DNA of 64,000 nt from assembly GCA_013076295.1 (NCBI GenBank), contig RQOL01000718.1, forward strand, positions 4,340,001 through 4,404,000, given 5' to 3'. A program made the translations under genes and the position numbers. Shown in pieces: positions 43,181 to 54,969 of this stretch (position 1 is its first letter; each line of letters starts with the position of its first letter). The notes under the pieces are model-generated. The model made no database searches, had not been told where the DNA came from, and saw nothing but the letters and a program-made list of their open reading frames with translations. Source of the stretch: Sanderia malayensis. Taxonomy: Eukaryota; Cnidaria; Scyphozoa; Semaeostomeae; Pelagiidae.

Positions 43181-45086
43181 GCTGGGCTGATGGTCACCCC
43201 CGTGTTTTTTCTATTGGGATTACCGACACCTCTGTTCCCACCCAGCCCATAATTGAGTGTTGCTTAGGTGATACACCGGTACAGGCTTTGATCGACACTG
43301 GCTCTGTGAAATCTTTCATTTCCCACTGTGTTTTTAATCAAATTCAACCCACACCCCTACTTGAACCGACGTCACAACGATGTTTTTGCATCACTGGAGA
43401 GTCGCTTCGATTAGATGGCTCAGTGCAAGCCCCGCTTACCTTCCTTAACTCTTGCAATGGCCCCGTTTCATACTCAGGTAGTTTTCTTGTTTCTGATCAC
43501 CTCTCCCAGCCATTGCAATGTGTCCTAGGGTGGGACTTTTTGACTTCCAACCAATTAAATTTGCTTTATTTTGCCCATCGATCGGGTTATGTTCTTACGG
43601 GATCCCATGGGGAAACCCCCTTGTCCCCGCAAACTCAATCCAGTTCTGTTCTAGTCGACCGGCCTGTTGCGTCTGACCCCCAGCCCTTGATCGCCCAACT
43701 CGTGTTTATTTGTCCAATCCTTGTCTTGGAGTCCTGTTCCGATTTGCTTGAAAACGAGCTTTAGTTTGCCTTGCAGAACCGAAGTTACTGTAGTTGGGAA
43801 AATTTCCCAAAATAGTCAGATACGTCTTGGTATGGTTATACCAATTGAAAACGAGTCAGTTCCACGTAATATTCATGCAGCTTATTCAGTGTGCGAAGCT
43901 CAGCATTTACGAAATTCCTGTCCGATTATTAAATACATCTCATGTTGATGTCGAATTAACAGCCGGAACCAAAATAGGCCAATTTTGCCAGATCGTTGAA
44001 AAATTTCCTGTGACGACCCGTGGTGCTTTTGAAAGGGATACCTTGCTGTGTGGCACCGTGAATGCTGCCTCACATAGTGAGGCACCATGCACCGATCTAA
44101 TTGATTCTTTAAAAACTGCACTGAGTACTTCTTTATCCCAAAATGAACGAGATACACTTTTAAAAACTTTGTTGCGTTATTCTGATGTTTTTGATGAGAA
44201 GTTAGGACAGACAAAGATCATAACACATAAGATTGACACCGGTGACGTCAAACCTGTCCGTCAAGCACCTCGACATTTGCCTTACGCGTACCGCACAGAA
44301 ACCCAGAAACAAATTAAAAACTTGCTCGCGCAGGGTATTATTTCCCCAAATATTTCGCCATGGGCTTCCCCTTTTGTCTTAGTCAAAAAGCGCGATGAAA
44401 CAATGCGTTTCTGTGTTGATTACCGGGGGTTAACGCAGTTACTTCAAGGGATGCTCACCCTCTTCCCAGAGTGCACGAATTACTCGATTCTTTACGTGGA
44501 GCTAAGTATTTTAGTATTTTAGACTTACGCTCTGGATACTGGCAAATTGGTGTTGAACCTAAGGATCGCCAAAAACAACTTTTGTAACCCCAGACGGCAT
44601 TTGGGAATTTAACCGTATGCCTTTCGGCATTTCAAACGGCTGCGCAACTTTTCACCGCGCAATGGAGATTTCTCTTTCTGGCTTAACTTATGAAGCATGT
44701 TCGTGCTACTTTGACGATATCATCATACCTTCCACATCCTTACAACAACAGTGCGACCGCTTAGAATTAGTATTGCAACGTCCGCGTTAAAGTGTCCAAG
44801 TGTGTGTTTGGTGCCCTGCAAGTAAATTACTTAGCCCATTTTGTTTCAGCTAGAGGCGTATACACCGACCCTTCTAAAGTCGAAGCTGTTTCACATCTGT
44901 CTACACCTACCAACCTCGAACAAGTACGCTCATCTTTAGGCCTTTCTGGTTACTATCGTCGTTTCATTCCCCAGTACGCCACGTTAGCTGTACCGTTAGT
45001 CCTGTTAACTAAGAAAGGTTATAAATTTGAATGGAATGAACCTCAGGAATCTGCTTTCACTCAATTAAGGATTTTACTGTGCCAAG
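43181..45086 (+). pseudogene. Gypsy-A protease and reverse transcriptase, several frame breaks
   Basis: The protease active-site motif is seen in VQALIDTGSVKSFIS (about 43282-43325). After a frame change near 43790 the RT begins (THKIDTGDVKPVRQAPRH, ISPWASPFVLVKKRD, MRFCVDYRGL). Another shift follows at about 44435, then YFSILDLRSGYWQIGVEP, MPFGISNGCATF and the catalytic box as CYFDDI instead of YxDD in the usual Y-L-D-D form. YYRRFIPQYA (connection) follows. The reading ends at LLCQ where Gypsy-B begins and resumes at 57871. Confidence 0.85.
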
Positions 45087-45243
45087 TGTTGACATACTGA
45101 CCTCAGTTGTGGATTTAGCAGATTCTAAACACAAGTAACCATTCAATTTGCAGCGGAAGACGACGTTTAGAATCAATAATCACTAACTTTCTGGTTACAC
45201 AGTAAAAAGAACGCAATCCTCGCTAAAAAAACCTTATTTCACA
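45087..45243 (-). repeat. Gypsy-B 3' LTR
   Basis: 157 bp, almost identical to the copy at 57710. The adjacent 45244-46060 is the non-coding stretch between integrase and LTR; I see no gene in it. Confidence 0.9.
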
Positions 45244-46060
45244 ATCCATCAATCAATCAATTAAAACCGCATGGTTTTTCTCTCATGACTTCTGCCATGC
45301 GCAACGTCATGTGATAGATTAACGCCTAGTCTAAATCTCCCGTCTAAATTATTATTATTTATTTATTTATTTACTGTTCAGTCCTTCACACTCTCCCCCT
45401 CTTTCGTGAGAGAAGCGGTCCAGGGGAGCGTATATGATGAGCTTAAAGCTGATAAGTTCCAAAGTTCTTTCTGATCCTCTTTTCTAAAATGTTCTGTATT
45501 ACATAGCAAAACGGTGGTACCGAAATCTGTTTGAATGTTCTTTACACTTCAGAAAACAACGACTTTCGCGAATCTCTTTCAGTTTCTCTTGTATTAGCTA
45601 CTTCGCAAAGTACGAGTACGAATTCTAAGTTCGAGTTTGTGATCGTCCTGAGTCTAATGATCTCCGAATATTTGAGTAGAAACTCTTCGAGGGTAAAAAG
45701 TACGAATCGAAGGTGTGGAAAGGTCCTGGAACAATAAATAATCAACAATAACACTACTATATACTAGTTCTCTTGAATGTCGTGTCGGCGAGGAACGATA
45801 AGATGTCACGAAACGAATGTAGCTACTGTATACAATGATAACAACGATACGGTATCTCCATACACAAAACTTGCAGAGTTGAGTACTCTGTGGCGACGAC
45901 GATACAAACGAATATTTACGATCGCGCTGTCTTCACGTTATACGTGTTTTATAGTTCCAATATCCGATAGAAACGACATAGTCTTGAGTCAATGTAAAAC
46001 GGTATAAAATAAGCAACGTAACGAAATTTCTATAAAGGTCTGAATAAAAGATGTCTTTTT

Positions 46061-47578
46061 CTATGCAACGAGTGGCAAACGACCAGGGTGTCCATAGGGT
46101 ACAAAACCGTACGCAACTGGATATCCGAAATTTGGATAAAGTACTTTCGGAGTACACGCGATATTTTGAACATGATACTGTGGAAACGAAACAGGGTTTC
46201 CCAAGCTTGCATAGTGTAACGTATCTGGTGGGCGACGAGAGCGTTGAGGACGCATATGCTGATTCGGCTCCGAGTGTGACGACATCGCGGGACTTGAGTA
46301 GCTGTTGTTTGGACTGTAATTTTCTCCTGCAGTATCCTGAGGTGTCTGAGTGCCTTGCATTGCTTGAGCGGCATTCTCGGAGGCTGATGTATTTGGTGGT
46401 ACTTCCGGAAAAGTAGGTTCAGTCTCAACGTTGTCGACAATTTCATTCTCCTTGCTGGTATCAGCAGTATCGTCACTAGCATTTTCATCTGACGAGCTTT
46501 CGGGATTCTGAACTGAATTGCTTGCTGGTGGCACCGTACTAGAATCTTGATTGGGAATAAAGATCAAGACATCATCTTCATTGTCGGAAGCAGACTGTGT
46601 GTAAGGCACTGTATTGCTATTATGCCGTTGGCAACCCCGATTCCGATGACGTTGATTTCTTGTCCTCTTTTCCTGGTGATTAACAGGTGCTGTATCAATA
46701 GGCAACTCATTACATGGCAAGAGTAAGTTCCTATGTAACACACGTGATTGAGATCTTGGATTTCTTTCTGAAACAATTTCATAAACTGGACTGGTGTCAT
46801 TCAAACGTTTCACGACTCTGTGCACTTCCTTTTCCCAATGTGCTCGGAGTTTTCCTGGTCCACCACGTTCACTGAGGTTACGAACTAGTACCCCATCATT
46901 TTCTTGTAACACACTTGATGGTATTCGACGATCGTAATTATCTTTTCCTCTTGCCTGTGAGACTTGTGAACGGTCCGATGCAATTTGATACGCCTCTTTC
47001 ATTGCCGCTCTCCATCTTTCTACATATCCTGAGTGATCCGCTCTTTTGATTGAACTCCGTGATCGTCCTGTTTTAAAAATCAAATCCACTGGTAGTCTTG
47101 GGTCACGTCCAAATAGCAGGAAAAATGGCGAATATCCTGTACTAGAATGTTTGGTACAGTTGTATGCATGCGTAACCTTGTTTAGGTAGTCAGCCCAACG
47201 TGACTTCTTACTTTCAGGGAGTGTTCTCAACATGCCAAGCAACGTTTGGTTGAAGCGCTCGACCTGGCCATTGCCTTGTGGGTGGTATGGTGTGGTCCAT
47301 GAATGGCCCACACCACAAAGTGCTTCTAGATGTTCCATCAAGTCATTCTCAAACTCCCCTCTCTGGTCATGGTGTAACCGACCGGGGAAGCCAAATCTAA
47401 GAATAAAATCGTTATAGATCTTATTAGCAACTGTCTTTGCTGATTTGTTCTTGGTGGCATATGTTTGTGCGAACCTGGTGAAATGGTCCATAATGACTAA
47501 AACATATTCATAGCCTCCAGCACTTTTCTCGAGGTGTAAGAAATCTATCGAAACAAGCTCAAACGGTTGAGTAGTCAC
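46061..47578 (-). CDS. Gypsy-B integrase
   Basis: The catalytic core is complete: D in [11 protein letters not shown] in [13 protein letters not shown] and E in [15 protein letters not shown] give the D,D(35)E triad. It is followed by [12 protein letters not shown] and a C-terminal extension rich in S, N and P. The frame upstream is the same as the RNase H/zinc-binding part but is separated by one TAA at 47621-47623, which replaces a codon after CSCIK; it is otherwise open. Confidence 0.9.
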   Translation of the reverse strand: MTTQPFELVSIDFLHLEKSAGGYEYVLVIMDHFTRFAQTYATKNKSAKTVANKIYNDFILRFGFPGRLHHDQRGEFENDLMEHLEALCGVGHSWTTPYHPQGNGQVERFNQTLLGMLRTLPESKKSRWADYLNKVTHAYNCTKHSSTGYSPFFLLFGRDPRLPVDLIFKTGRSRSSIKRADHSGYVERWRAAMKEAYQIASDRSQVSQARGKDNYDRRIPSSVLQENDGVLVRNLSERGGPGKLRAHWEKEVHRVVKRLNDTSPVYEIVSERNPRSQSRVLHRNLLLPCNELPIDTAPVNHQEKRTRNQRHRNRGCQRHNSNTVPYTQSASDNEDDVLIFIPNQDSSTVPPASNSVQNPESSSDENASDDTADTSKENEIVDNVETEPTFPEVPPNTSASENAAQAMQGTQTPQDTAGENYSPNNSYSSPAMSSHSEPNQHMRPQRSRRPPDTLHYASLGNPVSFPQYHVQNIACTPKVLYPNFGYPVAYGFVPYGHPGRLPLVA

Positions 47579-47620
47579 TATACTCTGCAGTGGTGCTTTT
47601 CTTTGAATATGAGGCTTTCT

Positions 47621-48890
47621 TTATTTGATACAGGAACAACGTTTGGCAATAAAAGTCTCAATGTCTCTTCGCATGTAGGGCCAGTAAAAACGTTGGACTG
47701 CTAACTGTATAACTCGATCACTGCTCAAGTGGCCCATTTCGCTATGCAATTCTTGGTATATCACTTGGTGAAATTTCTTTGGGAGCACAATTTGATTGTT
47801 TTCACTAGTCTTTCGACAGAGAAGTCCATCTTCTGAGATATATAATATCTCCCAGTCACGCATCAATATTCTCAGTCCGGCGGCTGCATGTTTGATTACA
47901 TCCTTCGATGGTTTGTCTCCCTTTGCTTTAAATCGTAAAGCAGGACCAATAGCAGGGTCCGACTGTTGGGCTTGGTGGACATCGTTTGAATTAATTGCCT
48001 TTAACGCGGGACCATTCGAATCAGCTGGTTGTTGATCCATATCAAAGGCTTCGGCATTAGTAGGTAAGCACATTACCCAGGGTACCATGTCGTTGTGCCG
48101 TGCTGACATGGCTGCAGCTGTAGCTTGAAAAATATCAGGCGACACTTCATTCGTACATGATTTCATTATGTCTTCTATGTTATTTGGCATTCGCGAAAGA
48201 ACGTCAGCATCAACATTTATCTTTCCTGGTCTGTACTTCACTGTGAATCGAAAATCAGCAAGCTCAGATACCCAGCGGTGTCCCGTGGCATTCAGCTTTG
48301 CAGTTGATAGCACGTATGTAAGGGGGTTATTGTCTGTAAAGACAGTAAAAGATGGTGCATAAAACAAAAAATCACGGAAGTGATCACACACCGCCCATTT
48401 CAGTGCTAAAAATTCTAGTTTACCACTATGAAGGTGATAATTCTTTTCGGCAGTCGTCAAGGTTCTTGAAGCATAGCCAATAACACGTAACACGCTGTCT
48501 TGTTCTTGATACAAAACGGCACCTAGGCCTGACGCACTAGCATCTGTGTGCAGAACAAATGGTAGATTGAAGTCCGGGTAAGCTAACAACGGTGGAGATG
48601 ACAGACAGTCAATGAGCTTATTCAAGGCTTGCTGATGATGGCTTTGCCAATCAATTGGTGTTCTAGATGGAATAGTCCCTTGATTCTTGTTTTGACGATA
48701 ACTCCTGAAATGCTGCTTTGGACTAGAAGCGTTATCCTGTTGTGGTTGTTTCTGCAATAGTTCAAATAAAGGTTTTGCAGTCTGAGAAAAATTCGGAATA
48801 TATTTCCTGTAATAATTGAGGAAGCCAATGATGCGTCGCACATCACCCACAGTACTTGGTTTACTATCTCGCAGCTCAGCTGATGAATCG
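47621..48890 (-). pseudogene. Gypsy-B connection, RNase H and integrase zinc-binding region
   Basis: It reads [17 protein letters not shown], then LPFVLHTDASASGLGAVLYQ (RNase H start), FTDNNPLTYVLST, KYRPGKINVDADVLSRMP, and the HHCC-type finger region (LHSEMGHLSSDRVIQLAV, then CSC). All RNase H acidic positions I can judge are present. The frame is shifted by one from the RT upstream at about 48890 and ends at the TAA at 47621. Confidence 0.87.
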
Positions 48891-49623
48891 CTTGAAGGTT
48901 TGACGTATCCATGTGGTAGCCTTGTTCAGAAATAATATGTCCAAGGTACTTTACCTGACGCTTAAAGAGTTCGCATTTTTTTGGCTTGAGTTTTAGTCCC
49001 TTACTTCGTAATCTTTTTAACGCGGTCGACAAATGCTGGATGTGTGACTGAAAATCCGGGCTAAAAACGATCAGGTCGTCAAGGTATGGGATGCAGAACT
49101 CATCGCGAATTCCTTCCAGACACTGCTCCATGAACCTCTGAAAGCCCCCTGGTGCATTGGTAAGGCCAAAGGGAATCCTCACCCATTCATACAAGCCCCA
49201 GGGAGTTATGAATGCAGTTAGGTGTCGAGACTCTTCCTGGACAAAGCCCTGGTGGTAGGCCTTGCCCTGGTCAAGTAAGGAAAACCAACTGTTTCCACCA
49301 AGACTTTGAAGTGTTTCGTCTACGCGTGGTAATGGATGACGATCTTGTATAGTGCGCGCATTCAGCATACGATAATCCACGCACAGCCGCAAGCTTCCGT
49401 CTTTTTTTCTGACACACACGACTGGACTGGAGTAATTAGAGCGTGATTTAACAATCCAACCTTTATTCAACAAATCCTCTACATACTGCTTAACTTCGAC
49501 ATACAACGGTTTTTTGTATTGCTGTGTAGGTCTTTTGAACTGGTGTTGGATCTGATAGCTTAATTGGTAACTGAAGTTCTTCCGCACAACCAATATCATG
49601 TTCAGATGACGAAAAAGACTCTG
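48890..49623 (-). pseudogene. Gypsy-B reverse transcriptase
   Basis: It reads [67 protein letters not shown] and the intact YLDDLIVFS catalytic box. There are two one-base frame breaks: one near an A-run at 49515, before [10 protein letters not shown], and one at about 48890. The first codons continue from the protease region on the other side of hAT-C. Confidence 0.87.
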
Positions 49624-50121
49624 CATTTAACCCAGGGTGCATTCCATGTAAACTCCACGCCGAAGGTACGCCAAGGCAAGGCCAGGTGTACGTCAGGGTT
49701 TATATGCAATAAAAAAACGAACAAAAACATTGCGCCAACCCACCCCACCCCTATAATTACAAGCTATTTATGCATTAGCATAACAATGATGCAGAGATAC
49801 GCGCAGGCGCACAAACAAACCAAATGGTGATGGAACAAATCAATAAATGCTAACAGAATGGCAATCAATCACAAGTAATTAAAAGAATGAAATGTAATAA
49901 ATTAAATTAAAATTGGTACTTCTACTACTCTGCATCTTACTTGCAGCTTTCTTGAATGACAACACATGCAAGAAAATCTCAGATTAAAATGAGTTTTTTT
50001 TATGAATCATTCATATTCAACACAAATCAAATGTTCAAAACAACTCATGTTTAAAGTAACAAAATTCAATGTCACTGAACTGAACTGAACAAAATTGAAC
50101 AGAATGATCGCAATAATTGTT

Positions 50122-53100
50122 TTAAATCAAGAAAGGGCATCTTCCACGGTCGGCATCAACTCTGTCAACAACTTTTGAAACGTTGTATTTCTTTGCTCGG
50201 TCAGAGAAAAATGTATTCCGCCTGTGTGGGTGCAAGTTATCATCACCATGAACAAAGATTGCAACTGCTTCTTTTATGATACCTTCGCAGTTTTTTAATG
50301 ATGGTAAACTCCAGTTTACTTTCGTTCTTCTCACCAATGTCTCGTTGGATTGACCGCCTGGTTGTTGTTGACTTCGCATTGAGTTGTAAAAACTTTCTGC
50401 TATAGCTTCAGGACCTCCCTTTGCCAAGACAATGTCGAGAAGTGCACAAGACGGTGGTTCAACCAAATCATAAAAATCCTTGTTGCAATAAAATGAGGTG
50501 TAAAAGCATTGCTCATCAAGTTTTACTGTCTTTTCTTTATCAACTGAAAACTTCATTGTGAAAAAGGAATCCAGGCCATTCAATTCTAAAGGTGAAAACT
50601 CTACGAGTTTGGCGTCTTCGTTAATGGATAAAACCATTTTTTCGTCAACATCTATGAACCATTCAGGACACATAATGTCCCAAACAGCCTTTCGTGTGGC
50701 GTTTTTGATGCATCTCATATATCTGTGTGCCATGCGAGAATCGGAATTGAATCCAGAAGATTGAATGTGTGGCAAACGTGAACATATCTTCAAAATTCGC
50801 CTGCATTCTTCCACACCGTATTCTTCTTGCTCTCCTTCATCCATGAGAAATGCAATGCCTTTGTTAGTCATCGTTCCACATTGTAGTGCCACCAAAGTTG
50901 CTGCATCAAAAACTTTAAATGTGGATATTATCTCCTCGTTGAAAACAGACTGGACTCTCTTGTCGAGTGCATTCATCAAATCTCTGGCTAGCCTCTCTCT
51001 GTCTACTTTTATTTCTTGTTTATCCCTCATTTGCCATGTAAATCGACCCTTTTCCGAGTCTTTTCCTTCATCTTTATAAACAAGCCAACCTTCTAACAAT
51101 ATTACCCCTTTAAAGGAGCCACCAGGCTTTAATTCCTTCTCTGCTTGCGATAATTTTGGAAAAGCACATCTATCGCCATCTCCAGCCTTCTGCAACTGCT
51201 TCTTAACTTGAGGCCACCACAAATGCAACTTCCATATAGGCGTATCCAAAGATTGTGCTCGAGACATCAGATCTATAACAGGATTCATGATGTCTAAAAA
51301 CCCAAGTAGATCTTCCACAAAATCTGAGCCTCCAATCATATATTGCCACTCTTCCTCTTCGTTGCGATTTGGATGAAGCAAATTGAACGCTTTCCAATAC
51401 GCTGCATAGCTCTTGTCAATCTTCATCCATTGTTCGTATGACGAGCTGGCAAAACGTTGCATCGCATAAGATACTGGCCTTCTTGCCTTGCTATCAACCG
51501 CTTCCAAAAATGCAAAGCCTTTACCATGAGAAAGAATATGGTTGAACACATTACTTCTTTTAATAAAGGTTCGAAAATGTGCTCCACTTTCCGATTTTGA
51601 GTCTCGCACATCTGTCACAGCCAAATGAAGCACGTGTGCAGTGTCCCAAGTCACTGGCAAAGAAAGATGTTCATCTTCGCTTATAGACAGTTCTTTGCGA
51701 AGACGCTCACCAAAAGACGTTGTCTGATACGGATCATCTGCTGCAACTCCGCAAAGCCTTGTGACTGCATCTTCTCCAAAATGAAGGGCAATGGACTGAA
51801 CAAGCTTGGCAGCAAGTGAGTCGTATGATCCTTCGTCAATTGTTGCGTAGACTTTAGGAGCATCGACAGGAATGGCGCAAACAGTTCCACTTTTGTCTCT
51901 GGCCACAATAATGGTTGCCTGGTTTGTCGTTCGTGACGGCGTCCCTTTGTCAACAGTTCCCCAAAAATGAGGTGGCAATAGCGTTGAAGGCAGAGGCGTG
52001 TTTAGCCATTTACTGATTCTTTTGTTCACTGTCTTTTCCAAACAGTAAAGAATGTCATTGAAATTGCTTCTCCCATGCCCAATTTTTCCAACAGCCACGG
52101 AGCAAGTTGCCAAAAATGCAATAAGAGTTTCAAAATGGCTAACTGCACCTCCAAGTTTCAAGTCAACTATTGCTGCGCGGAAGATATTACTTGCTGTGGA
52201 CAACTGTTTTTGTTTTCTTTCAAGTTCTTTTGTGTACTGCTTCATTGCATTGTGGTGTGTCTTCGATCCATCACCAATTGAAAGCATGTGATCCAAGCAG
52301 AACTTTTTTTGTCGATACCACGTTTGATTTTTCCCTTGGATCATAAGCGTGCTCGCTTCTTTTTTTAGAAATATCCCAGTTGATAAATTGCCCCTGCTTT
52401 TCGGATTGAGCAGTCGCTGGGATCTTAATGGAGTGAGTTTTGCAAGGTTTGGCTTCGCAGAGACTTGGAGATTGAAGCATGGGCGGCATCGTAAAACTCC
52501 ACACTCAGTGGTTTCATCATAAAACCATTCCAATAAGTCAGTGCCATCCATCATCTCATTGATATTTTCTGCTTTTTGCATAGCAACAATTGATTTTCGG
52601 TCATGGCCATCTTCAAGTGCTAGCTGCACCAACGACGTGTGCTGTTTGCCAATACCATCAATCTTTGAACTAAGATTAGTGACTTCTTGCATAAGATCGT
52701 TCATAGAGATGTTCTTTTCTTGACCAGCGGCTTCTGGTTTCAATGCATGGCTGAAAATTGTGGATTGAGTCGCTTCATTTGATGCTGGAAGAGGATTCAA
52801 AGGTTCCAGTGCCTCCAGGGGATGCAAGGGCTCTAAGGGCTGTAAGGGTTTCATTTGCTCATAGTCAATGACTTGGTCAAATTCTTCTGATGCTTCAAAT
52901 TTGTCGTCTGATAACTCCATTGGCTGCAGTTGTTGAGGTGTTGAGCTGCATTCTTCTACTTCAAAATCAATATTTGTTTTCGTTTTTTCTGAATTTCGTT
53001 CTCGAAGATTTTTTATTTTCGGAGAATTTAAAGGAACAAATGTGCATGGACTGTTGTTTGGGATCTTGTGCCATCTTAATTTATGACGATTTACACTTGT

Positions 53101-53797
53101 AGCATCTGTTCGGGATATGCATGCAAATTTCTCCTCCCTTTTTCCTTTCACCACTAACTCCATGCATTGCAGACATGCACTCTTTTCGCTTAATTTTGAT
53201 TTTTTCTTTGGAACAGCAGTTTCAACTTTACTGGATTGTTTCGATTTCCAATCCCACATAGCGAGACTTTTTTTTGTCGACGGTCCAGGTGTTTCGAGAT
53301 TTGCAGCATCTTTAACAGACTTTTCATCTATGAAAAAAAATGTTTTATTCACGCTTTTGAAATCTCAACATACACATATTTTTTTATAAGAAAACTGGCT
53401 CAAGCCCCAGTACTAAAAGTTTATTAAATTTTTTTTGTTTTCTATTGTTAAAAACGATAAAACAAAAGAATCTATTGTTCTTTATAAAAAATCCTAGTAC
53501 TGAGTTTCAGTGTTAATGAAGCCCGGTGTGCGAGAGAAAAATACTTGCACTGTTCTTGTTTTAAACTGCAAAATTCCATAGTTACATATTTTTCGTCACA
53601 TTTTACAATAAGAGTGTTTGGTACAGTTTTCTGTGTAGCCTACCTTTCTTTTTTGAACAATTGGAGCAAATAACTTCTTGTCCATAACCCTCTTCGCCAA
53701 TTTGGATTCCGCAAAATAAATGAATATTATTGTGACAAGTTCGGCATTTATGTGCTGTCCCGACCTCTTGCATACAGACATGACATATTTTGTCCAT
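50122..53797 (-). CDS. hAT-C transposase with PHD-like and BED fingers, two exons
   Basis: A DNA transposase of the ZNF862/KIAA1586-like hAT group. Exon 1 (53644-53797) starts MDKICHVC and encodes a C/H-rich, PHD-like finger (CHVC, CRTCHNNIHLFC, ICSNC). A GTAGGC donor and a TTCATAG acceptor join it in frame to exon 2 (50122-53327): together 1120 codons, none broken. Exon 2 holds a BED-type finger (C103, C106, H133, H138 by my count of the spliced protein), an acidic, L/P-rich linker, and the RNase-H-like core (FWGTVDKGTPS with the first Asp, GVAADDPYQ, LPVTWDTAHVLHL). The C-terminal dimerisation motif is less clear. The intron was inferred from splice motifs and frame. Confidence 0.8.
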
Positions 53798-54147
53798 CTC
53801 TGACACCCTTAACACTAAAAACAAATAAACATAAATTATTTCAAATATTTAATGTTTCGAAAATTTAACTTTTAATTAAGTGCACATCTATTTGTGAACA
53901 AAATCATTACCATGAGTTTCATGTTGGTGAATGGACATACGTAATATTAAGAACAAGAAATTTTCACTCACATCATTCGCTTCATTCCAAATGCAACAAC
54001 ATTCTGCTCTCGCTATGGTTACCAGGAAAATTTCGATCACGACGTTGTTCATGTGCTTTAGACCCCGCATAAGAATATTCAAGAACTAAATTCTCCGCCA
54101 GAAATTGTTGTCTGTCTTTTGAACCAGTGCTTCCACAAGTGAAGAGA

Positions 54148-54495
54148 ACAAGGTTTCCCTTAAACGAGGCTGAATTTTCTCAAAATTTCCTCAGATTTCC
54201 TTAAAAGTCATTGGAGACACAATAGCGCCCCTTTTGGAGGATTTTCCGAAAGTGATTTCCTGAACAAGATAAATAACACAATGAATCATTGTCGAAATCC
54301 CTTATTTACTTCACTTGTTACTTGCTACACACCTTCGTGTTATTTTTATTGTTAAGCATTTAATGACGGGCTCTCTTTGTTCAGGAAACCACTTTCGGAA
54401 AATCCATGAGAGGGGGGCGCTATTGTGTCTCCAGTGACTTAAGGAAATCTGAGGAAATTTTGAGACAATTCAGCCTCGTTTAAGGAAAACCTTGT
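54148..54495. mobile_element. MITE with about 90-bp inverted ends inside hAT-C
   Basis: ACAAGGTTTCCCTTAAACGA and the next 70 bp (GCTGAATTTTCTCAAAATTT and onward) return inverted at 54410-54495. The core includes AATAACACAATGAATCATTG. A homologous end begins at about 63982 at the edge of the window (ACGAGGCTGAGTTTTCTCAA). Confidence 0.85.
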
Positions 54496-54969
54496 TTTCA
54501 CTTCTCTTTGTTTTAATAATGTGAATTTTTGTCACGAAGTTTCAAACGGTGAATGAGTGTTGAATCAAACAAAGAGCGGATTATTTATATTGTTCTGGAA
54601 CAAATACAATATAGAATAGTCCAAAACAAAGTTGATTGAAGTATCCCGACTTGAACCGCATGCCTCTTGATTAAATATCCACGAAGCTAACAACAGCACA
54701 AGAGGTGCTGGTTTGAAAAATTTTATATCTACTTCTTAACCTTTTATAATTTGCGCTAATAGAAATTAAAATTTTGAATTTTGCTTTTGACAAAACTAAT
54801 AATAATTTCGGAAACAAACAGTTTTGCGCCGCTACGCCATTTCTCCAAAATTTCAGTGTACGCCACACGCCAGCAGATGCCGATCTCACGCCAACGCCAC
54901 GCCAAGGAAAGTTACTCCACGCCGAAGATCTTCGGGATTTGCTACATGGAATGCAGACTGGCATTTAAC

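Larger units (their letters stand above)
49632..54961 (-). mobile_element. hAT-C, autonomous-type hAT element inside Gypsy-B
   Basis: An 8-bp duplication CATTTAAC flanks it (49624-49631 and 54962-54969). The terminal repeats are CCAGGGTGCATTCCATGTA (left) and the inverse of CCAGTCTGCATTCCATGTA (right). Both subterminal regions carry clusters of ACGCCA/ACGCC words (49655-49690 and 54863-54925), as expected for transposase-binding sites. It encodes a 1119-aa transposase on - in two exons and hosts a 350-bp MITE in its 5' part. Confidence 0.92.

Noticed and set aside
46030..46800. Additional minus and plus frames over the Gypsy-B integrase tail
   Set aside because: They overlap the integrase frame, which has the D,D,E motif, and show only low-complexity sequence.
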